Below the pieces are notes generated by a model. It was not told where the DNA came from. It worked only from the letters and a program-made list of their open reading frames with translations, and ran no database searches. A DNA stretch of 64,000 nt from Dryomyza anilis. Taxonomy: Eukaryota; Arthropoda; Insecta; Diptera; Dryomyzidae. Positions 57,119-64,000 of this stretch are shown here, piece after piece. The stretch covers positions 7,877,852 through 7,941,851 of the forward strand of contig OX638136.1 of NCBI GenBank assembly GCA_951804985.1, given 5' to 3'. Positions within the stretch are counted from its first letter, which is position 1. Every line of letters begins with the position of its first letter. A program made the position numbers and the translations under genes.

Positions 57119-58611
57119 TTAGTTTAAAGATTGATTTAAATTTACGTTATTTTGGACATGATCCTGAGTTTCTTCATATCGGGGTTCATTTGCAAATGGA
57201 TTCATTGAGCGCTTGCGTTTTTTACGACAATCACGTGCCATATGCCCATATGTATCACAGTTGTAGCATTTATCTTTAAATTGGGTGTCTCGGTTGGCAG
57301 CAGTGTAATATGGTTTAGCTCCACTTTTTAATGCTTGGCAAATTACCTGAAGTAGGTCTTCATTCTCCACATCTAGTTTACGGATCTTTGGCGCTGGGCG
57401 GCACAACGTAGTTGCTGCTGTGTTAGCGCTGTGGTTACAGTTTCCGTAAATGTCACTTTCGGCATTGTCACTATGGCACGTCTTATTTCCGGATCACGTA
57501 TGCCGTCAACGAAGGCTTCGATCTTGCACTTTTCTATGAAATCACTCATTGACGACAAATGCGCAAGCCTCTCGACGTCTGCTGTATACGCCTGCAATGT
57601 TTCAACATTTCTTTGCATTCGGCACTTTAGTTCCATTTTGTAGATTTGCTTCATGTGATCACTGCCGTATTTTCGTTGCAGTGCAGACATAACCGCTAAA
57701 TAACTGTTTCGATCACTTTCTGGAACAGTCTCCAATACTTCGGCTGCGCCTCCTTTAAGCGCCACGATAAGTACGGCTACGCTGTCCTCATTATTCCATC
57801 GATTACTTACAGCCGTGGTCTCAAATTGCAGCTTGAAAATGTTGACCGCTGTGGTTCCATCGTCAATCGGCGATTTTAGCCTCGTACCACTAAAAACAAT
57901 CTGTGAAGGTCTATTTATCTGCAACACGTGCAAATCTTTTTTTATTTCCTGGATTTCTTTGTCTATACCGTTTTCTAATCTTTGGATTTTTTCATCAATC
58001 TTCACTCCATGTCATTTACATGTGTTTCTAGCTCCGTCACTTTTCTATGGAGTGTATTAGAAACTTCCAAAAGCTGCTTAGAATGCTCCTGCATCTGGTG
58101 CTTAATTTCAGTTTGCTGTTGATTAGAACTTTCTAGTTGCTGTTTCGAATTTTCTTGAAGTTTCTGTTCCATTTTGTTGGAATTTTCTAGAGGTTCTTGC
58201 TTCATGTCTAATTTGAGCTGATTAGAATTTCCTTGTAGTTCTGTTTTAAGTTGATTTGAATTTTCTTGAAGTTTCTTCCATTGTGGTCGAATTTTCTAGA
58301 AGCTTCTGTTCCATTTTGTTGGCATTTTCTTGGAGCTGTTTGGAATTGTCTTGAAACTGTTGTTGTATTGCTCCGAGTAACTGGCTCAAATCAAAGCTTT
58401 GGGACTGTACTTTTTGCTCCGTGTCCACACTTTTCGATGACGCTGTTGCAGCTTCCACTTCAAACTCGTGATCTGCGAGGTCAATGCCTTGGTTCTCTAA
58501 TTCTTCCATTAGACTCTTTTGTAGTTCTACTTTCGTACCTACAGTTGGAAGATTATGAATCGCCAGCTCCTTCTTTAGCTGGTCGACTTTAGGTTGTTCG
58601 AATTTAACCAT
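57119..58611 (-). pseudogene. gypsy C Gag, broken into four frames
   Basis: SAP-like N-terminus (58246-58611), coiled coil (58002-58205), capsid (57373-58005, including SRWNNEDSVAVLIVALKG and VDGIRDPEIRRAIV) and zinc knuckle (57119-57406, CYNCDTYGHMARDC intact). Frame breaks fall near 58290, 58240, 58005 and 57405. A 9-nt loss removes YAD from the capsid (LSSMSDF against LSYADSTSDF). The knuckle is complete here, unlike copy B. Confidence 0.85.
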
Positions 58612-58621
58612 TTTGTATCAC

Positions 58622-58640
58622 AATCCCACTTCTGACACCA
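58622..58640 (-). other. primer-binding site, tRNA-Leu type, gypsy C
   Basis: TGGTGTCAGAAGTGGGATT on the minus strand, one base from the LTR end at 58642. Confidence 0.75.
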
Positions 58641-58641
58641 A

Positions 58642-58984
58642 TGTTACGAAAATTCAGTCTAAGAAAAACTGTTCTACGAGTTCGTATCGCTGGATTGTGT
58701 ACAAAATAAAAACACACTAATATTTGGTTTTAATTGGTATTATTGCAACTAGTATTAATTAACTTTATTTATTTAAATAACAACTTAAAGAATAATCACT
58801 TGTATCAACTGCTGAATTTATACAATTTAGCTTAGCAATGTTCACTCACGAGACGCACTAGTTCACAATCAAATCACAACTGAAGTGCTGTACCTCTGAT
58901 GTGGCTCCCTTATATACTGCATGCATCAGTTCGACACGTTTCGACAAGCTTCGACTTGTTTCGAGAATGACGTTTCATAAATGA
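58642..58984 (-). repeat. 5' LTR of gypsy C, truncated
   Basis: Begins TGTTACGAAAATTCAG and stops at about 58984 (CGTTTCATAAATGA/TGGTATGGCC), about 200 bp short of the full LTR. Confidence 0.8.
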
Positions 58985-60178
58985 TGGTATGGCCATTATC
59001 GAAACCCTCCCGACCATGGTTATTTATTAGGCCCTTATTTTAAATAACCCCTATACAACTTACTTCACCATTGCTTACATTTTAGTTCGTCTCAGTATAC
59101 TCCCCCAACCAACTATTAAATAATTAAACCATTATGTTTATCACCACTATATCACGTTGTTTATTTTATGAATTATTTAAATCAAATGAATAAAGTTAAG
59201 AAGAGCAATTACGTTACTTCAAAATTTAAAAAAAAAAATTAAATTCAAGCCATAAATGAAAATGGAAAATCTCAAATGTGATCATAAAAAATAACAACCA
59301 AACCCAATTATTGAAAATTCAATATCTAAATTAAAAAAAAAAATCATGACTCACCCTTTTGTGTCAGTTACGAAGAATTGTGCACAGTTCTCTCGGCTAT
59401 ATGGTGGGTTAGAAAAAAATAATTAAATTTTGGAGACTTACCCCCTTCTGAATTGATTTACTGAATGAATTGAATGAATTTGTACAGATTTTTAAAGAAA
59501 AATATAATTAAAAAATTAATTAAAAACGAAGAAATAGGTAATACACTTGAACAAATTTCAAAGTAAAAACAAAAAAAAAATAAAGTGAACACTCATCAAA
59601 TGATCAATCCAGCAACTTCAGAAATCTCTTTATAGTTTTTAAAAAGGCTGGTTAAGAATGAAAATAATTTTTAAAAAAATCTGTTGGTAAAAAAAATGTT
59701 TTGAAAACAATGTTCAAATTCAACATTGGTTTTTTAATACAAAACAAACAAAAAAACAGGATACGTAGAATACTTCGAAATAGTGTGTAGACTTGTGAAA
59801 ATATTGATGTTTCCCTTCTTCAGCAAACACTGATGTATATCGTATGCAGTTAATTGGAATAACGAATTTTTGAGACGAATAAAAATGTGTTCTCATCTGG
59901 AAATGAAATGTATTTTCAGTACTGGGTAACCATTTAATGGTCAAGCTTTCACACAACTCAACACTTCATCACTAACTCACCAATTAAAATTGCTGGGAAA
60001 TATATACAACGTGTGTACAACACACTTAAATATTCCGCCAATTTAAATAAACTTTAAGGAAACACAATAAAAAAAATATGTTTGAGGAAACACAAAATAA
60101 TAACTTTTTTCAAAATGTTAACTATCACACTTCAAAATTTCGCTGTATCGAATCGAACTCAATTCGCCCTTTTTATAC

Positions 60179-60187
60179 AGTTTCTTC
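60179..60187 (-). promoter_or_regulatory. minus-strand TATA box, unit 8
   Basis: TATAAAAAGGGCGAATTGAG on the minus strand. Confidence 0.5.
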
Positions 60188-60463
60188 AAAACCGATGCTT
60201 ATGTGATTTTCATTTAAGAAATGTTCAGTAGAATTGAAAACAACTAAAATAAAACAGCGCCTACCAAAAAAAAAAATCATATTTTAACAAGTGGATTCAT
60301 ATATTACTTGTTATAAAAAAAAAAAATAGCTTACAAATGAATTTAATAAAATGACAAAATGTATAGCCTGCCATAAAAATACCTAAAAATAAAAATTTCT
60401 CTACAGTGGTTTATTTACCTATATACATTGTTTTTCTATTATATGTTTTACTTTCAGATCCAG

Positions 60464-60700
60464 CTATGAGCAATTTGAAAAGACGAAGAACGAAAACCAC
60501 AAAGCGTCGCGAATAGGATGCGCATTGTGCCTTTCAAGGAGTAGCAATTGCAACAAGTCCTGCAAATGCGCACGCTTTGCAGTGCTGTAGCCGAACAAAA
60601 GACAATTTTTAACGAGGTTTAGCTCAGATACGGACGGTTTCACGGTAGTGTAATAATAACCATAATATAGACCAGATGGAATTTGAGAAGACAAACTCAT
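60464..60700 (-). CDS. conserved 78-codon ORF of unknown function, unit 8
   Basis: Intact copy with ERHNAHPIRDALW near the C-terminus; two substitutions not seen in other units. ATG start, TAG stop, same length. Family unknown. Confidence 0.35.
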   Translation of the reverse strand: MSLSSQIPSGLYYGYYYTTVKPSVSELNLVKNCLLFGYSTAKRAHLQDLLQLLLLERHNAHPIRDALWFSFFVFSNCS

Positions 60701-60977
60701 TGTTTATCATATAATATATAAAATATATATGTAATATGTAAAATAATTAATAACAATTAAAATAATATATGTATAATTTTAATTGTTTTTAATTATTTTA
60801 CAAAAATTAGAACTGTTTTGTACAAAATTATTCAATTAGTTAATGCGACATAATTTATATTATTTTTGTATGTCATATTTTTAAAGATGCTGTTATAAAA
60901 TTATATAAATTAATGAAAAATGTGAAGGAAAAGTCTATTAAATTACTGTATAACATTTTCTAAGCATTATTTAGGCG

Positions 60978-61163
60978 AAACGAAGAAATAGGTAACACTT
61001 GAACCAATTTAAAAGTAATTAAAAAAAAAAATTAACAATCATCAAATCAGCAATCCAGCAACTTCAGAAATCTCTTTATAGCTTTTAAGAAAGCTGGTTA
61101 AGAAGTAAAATAATTTAAAAAAAAAAGCTGTTGGTAAAAAAAATAAAATGTATTTTCAGTACT
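60978..61163. repeat. partial array unit with exon-like block deleted
   Basis: GAAACGAAGAAATAGGTAAC to GTTGGTAAAAAAAATAAAATG. A deletion at the A-run (near 61140) removes about 180 bp that would contain the exon downstream of the candidate intron. Ends with CAGTACT (61157-61163), the left SINE target duplication. Confidence 0.75.
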
Positions 61164-61474
61164 ATATATAATAATAGTTTGGCGCTGCAGTCCTGTATAG
61201 AACTTCGGCCGAGCTCTCTCACCATTTTAAGCTGTGCGTGTAATATTTGTACTCAAAGTTGTGGGACCTACAGTTTATTGCCGAATCCGAACGGCGGGTG
61301 AGAGCTTTTCATAGACAATGGTTTTACTCTCGTAGGTTTGCCATTTACTGACGAGAGGTAGCGCGGTATAGAAAAATATTTCAATTAAAAGATGTTGTTG
61401 GCCCCAGTCCAGGCTTGAACCTGGGACCTTTCGGCTCGCAGTCCAACGCACTAACCACTGAGCTACCGCGGCTA
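61164..61474 (-). mobile_element. tRNA-derived SINE, 311 bp
   Basis: On the minus strand it begins with a tRNA-like head, AGCCGCGGTAGCTCAGTGGT. A Pol III A box (TAGCTCAGTGG, + strand 61455-61465) and B box (GGTTCAAGCC, + strand 61412-61421) follow. The body of about 230 bp is unrelated to tRNA, and the tail is AT-rich. A 7-bp duplication CAGTACT (61157-61163 and 61475-61481) flanks it, and the other units show the uninterrupted site. The acceptor and anticodon stems do not pair properly, so it is not a tRNA gene. No LINE partner with the same tail is visible here: the LINE copies end in poly(A). Confidence 0.85.
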
Positions 61475-61714
61475 CAGTACTGGGTAACCATTTAATGGTC
61501 AAGCTTTTACACAACTCAACACTTCATCACTAACTCACCAATTAAAATTGCTGGGAAATATATACAACGTGTGTACAACGCACTTAAATATTCCGCCAAT
61601 TTAAATAAACTTTAAGGAAAAATATGTTTGAGGAAACACAAAATAATAACTTTTTTCACAATGTTAACTATCACACTTCAAAATTTCGCTGTATCGAATC
61701 GAACTCAATTCGCC

Positions 61715-61723
61715 CTTTTTATA
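61715..61723 (-). promoter_or_regulatory. minus-strand TATA box, unit 9
   Basis: TATAAAAAGGGCGAATTGAG on the minus strand; the SINE lies downstream of it, inside the candidate intron. Confidence 0.45.
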
Positions 61724-62009
61724 CAGTTTCTTCAAAATCGATGCTTATGTGATTTTCATTTAAGAAATGATCAGTAGAATTGAAAACAACTAAAATAAAA
61801 CAGCGCCTACCAAAAAAAAAAAATCATATTATTTTAACAAGTGGATTCATATATTACTTGTTATAAAAAAAATAGCTTACAAATGAATTTAATAAAATGA
61901 CAAAATGTATAGCCTGCTATAAAAATACCTAAAAATAAAAATTTCTCTACAGTGGTTTATTTACCTATATACATTGTTTTTCTATTATATGTTTTACTTT
62001 CAGATCCAG

Positions 62010-62246
62010 CTATGAGCAATTTGAGAAGACGAAGAACGAAAACCACAAAGCGTCGCGAATAGGAGGCACATTGTGCGTTTCAATGAGTAGCAATTGCAAC
62101 AAGTCCTGCAAATGCGCACGCTTTGCAGTGCTGTAGCCGAACAAAAGACAATTTTTAACGAGGTTTAGCTCAGATACGGACGGTTTCACGGTAGTGTAAT
62201 AATAACCATAATATAGACCAGATGGAATTTGAGAAGACAAACTCAT
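62010..62246 (-). CDS. conserved 78-codon ORF of unknown function, unit 9
   Basis: Intact and identical in protein sequence to the unit-2 copy (LLLIETHNVPPIRDALW), as expected from the segmental duplication. Family unknown. Confidence 0.35.
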   Translation of the reverse strand: MSLSSQIPSGLYYGYYYTTVKPSVSELNLVKNCLLFGYSTAKRAHLQDLLQLLLIETHNVPPIRDALWFSFFVFSNCS

Positions 62247-62445
62247 TGTTTATTATATAATACATAAAATATATATATGTAATATGTAAAATAATTAAAA
62301 ACAATTAAAATAATATATGTATAATTTTAATTGTTTTTAATTATTTTACAATATAAAATTAGAACTGTTTTTAAAAAAAAAATATTTAATTAGTTAATGC
62401 GCCATAATTTATATTATTTTTGTATGTCATATTTTTAAAGATGCT

Positions 62446-62561
62446 GTTATAAAATTATATAAATTAATGAAAAATGTGAGGGAAAAGTCTATTAAATTAC
62501 TATACAGTAATTTAATAGACTTTTCCTTCACATTTTTCATTAATTTATATAATTTTATAAC
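62446..62561. repeat. 116-bp near-perfect palindrome, second copy
   Basis: Same arms, centre (ATAC) and single mismatch as 8048-8163. Confidence 0.9.
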
Positions 62562-63179
62562 ATTTTCTAAGCATTATTTAGGCAGTAGGCTTTTGTTAAA
62601 AGAAAACCACTGTAAAAATACAATGGAAATATGTTTACGAAGTAGGCCGAGTTAAGAATCATCATTGTTATTTTTAACAATTCGATTGTTAATATATAAC
62701 AATTTAACAATTCAAAATAACAATTAATTGTTAATTTTGACATTTAGTTTTTATTTTTAGACGTCATAATTAAATAAAGTGCGTCAAAAAATAACTTCGA
62801 AAAATTAACAATTTCAATTGTGGATAACAACAATAAATTAACAATAGATTATTGTCAATGCCATTTTGACCAATATGATTGTTAATTTATTTCTCAGAGT
62901 GTAGTATGTATAGAAAAAAGTTTATAATTTTAGTTTGGGCAATACTCTTGATAACCATATATCGCTTTCTTATTTAGCATTAGATCCGAAATTCTAAAAA
63001 AATCCTCCAAAAGTAGGCTATAAAATAAAAAAAACGATTTGTTGTACATACATTTTATTGTAATTTTAATTTAACAAGGCATCGAGTTATTCTAACCAAT
63101 GTAAATGTAACATTATACAATTTGTACATTAACGATACAGCATGTTGAATCAAACACATAATCCATGTTCAGTTAAAAT

Positions 63180-64000
63180 CAAGGATTGAAACCTAAACGA
63201 ATAACGGTTTCGATTTCGGTTTTTTCCGCGTTTCGGTTTCGGTTACGGTTTTAAGTTTTTATAACGAAACGGTTTCGGTATACCGGTTCCAGGTTACGGT
63301 TTCGGTTTTTGTATAAATTTTCTTTATTTCCATATTTTTCAAATAATTTTACATTTTTTATATGGTGCTAAATTATGATCAAATTATGATACTGGGGTAA
63401 CGTGGGAAACGTAATTTAAACAATGTTTGTTGTTATTTTAGTAAAAATATTGTGTTATATGAATTATTTAATTGATTACGTCAAGAAAAAAATTTAATTT
63501 GAAATTTCGCGACCACAAACCAATGAAAAGCAACATATTGACTTCACCTGATATATGATCTGAATTAAAAAGAACATGAATTTTGTACAATTTTCTTCCA
63601 TAAAAGCCAAAGAAATTAAAATTCAACAATTCTGTGAACTGCAATATATGTAAACTAGTGATGATCATTTGCAAGAGCAATGCAAGAAATGTTAATCTTA
63701 ATCTATTAAATTTTAAATAAAGATCGAAGACAAATATCTTAAACTGCATATTAATTAAGAAAACGAATAGAATTTGAACACCTATTGTATTTAAGTTACT
63801 TATTTTCCATATTTTTCAATTTCTTCAACATTTTACTAACAAAAAGAAAATCCAATAACCTAAAAATTTGAATTATATTTTAAAAAGAATTAACTAATAA
63901 AAAATAATTGTATAAATCAAGTGATGTTGACGAGACAATTCAAAATCTCAAAGCCATAATAAAATGAACGAAAAGTCACCAAATACATTTTCAAAATGCT
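63180..64000. mobile_element. hAT-type element, second copy, cut by window end
   Basis: Begins CAAGGATTGAAACC after GTTAAAAT (63172-63179), exactly as at 8784. It follows the first copy closely to the window edge, with small differences such as GCGACC for GTGACC. Only the first 821 bp are visible. Confidence 0.85.

Larger units (their letters stand above)
53523..58984 (-). mobile_element. gypsy LTR retrotransposon copy C, both LTRs truncated
   Basis: On the minus strand: truncated 5' LTR (58642-58984), PBS, Gag, spacer, protease, RT, shortened RNase H and a nearly complete integrase, running at 53733 into a fragment of the 3' LTR (53523-53732) that has lost both ends. The most complete coding set of the three copies but with many frame breaks. 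No target duplication remains. Confidence 0.85.
58985..60977. repeat. tandem array unit 8
   Basis: Enters at TGGTATGGCCATTATCG, then follows unit order: exon-like block (about 59360), candidate intron (about 59900-59990), TATA (60179-60187), ORF (60464-60700) and collapsed palindrome (about 60900-60960). At about 60977 (TTATTTAGGCG/AAACGAAG) it jumps back upstream. No other gene. Confidence 0.8.
61475..63179. repeat. tandem array unit 9
   Basis: From the second CAGTACT copy through the candidate donor, TATA (61715-61723), ORF (62010-62246), full palindrome (62446-62561) and AACAAT tract, to the boundary landmark (63115) and GTTAAAAT (63172-63179). From at least 62011 it is nearly identical to 7616-8783. 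Confidence 0.8.

Noticed and set aside
53523..58984. An endogenous retrovirus with an envelope gene
   Set aside because: No frame follows integrase before the LTR in copy A, and nothing envelope-like is seen in B or C; these are env-less gypsy-type elements.
61389..61473. A functional tRNA gene on the minus strand
   Set aside because: A and B boxes are present, but the acceptor and anticodon stems do not pair. The sequence continues into a 311-bp element with a target duplication, so it is a SINE head.
61275..61514. 79-codon minus-strand frame through the SINE
   Set aside because: It reads through the SINE head and flanking unit; non-coding element.

Overview
This window is eukaryotic, AT-rich and almost free of ordinary genes. 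The set of elements (an LOA-like LINE, gypsy-type LTR elements primed by tRNA-Leu, a hAT-type and a Tc1/mariner-type DNA transposon, Helentron/mini-me-like inserts carrying a GTCY microsatellite, and a tRNA-derived SINE) points to a fly, probably a higher dipteran. The genus cannot be named from sequence alone. The layout looks like heterochromatin: a tandem array of diverged copies of one unit of about 3.9 kb (4.5 kb with an extra insert), with transposons nested in it and many deletion or rearrangement junctions.

Layout. 1-306 is a gypsy integrase tail on the + strand. 307-4186 is unit 1 and 4187-8721 is unit 2. Unit 3 (8722-19722) is inflated by a hAT-like element (8784-11637), a TA microsatellite, a Tc1/mariner-like inverted-repeat element (12012-13611) and gypsy copy A (14194-17752). 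Unit 4 (19723-25495) ends at LINE copy 1 (25496-30778). A unit piece, LINE copy 2 (31357-35910), another unit piece, gypsy copy B (38661-43235), another unit piece and LINE copy 3 (44339-48855) follow. From 48856 the array resumes with rearranged units, gypsy copy C (53523-58984), a SINE (61164-61474) and, at 63180, a second copy of the hAT-like element cut off by the window end.

Each reasonably complete unit carries, on the minus strand, a 78-codon ATG-initiated ORF, a TATA-type promoter followed by a plausible 84-nt GT-AG intron, and a second well-formed exon-like segment. Further left is a 12-nt tRNA-Lys-complementary tract abutting a TGTAACG terminus. The unit may therefore be a transcribed satellite derived from a non-coding LTR element or from a gene fragment. 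This is inference.

None of the LINE or LTR elements seen here is intact. The three LINE copies share the same RT-domain frameshift. Gypsy copies B and C share an RT stop codon and an RT deletion. LINE copy 2 and gypsy copy A both look like recombinants of two parental insertions. Much of the copy number here is therefore best explained by duplication, unequal exchange and conversion within the array, alongside transposition. I found no rRNA genes, CRISPR arrays, bacterial operons or confidently functional host genes.
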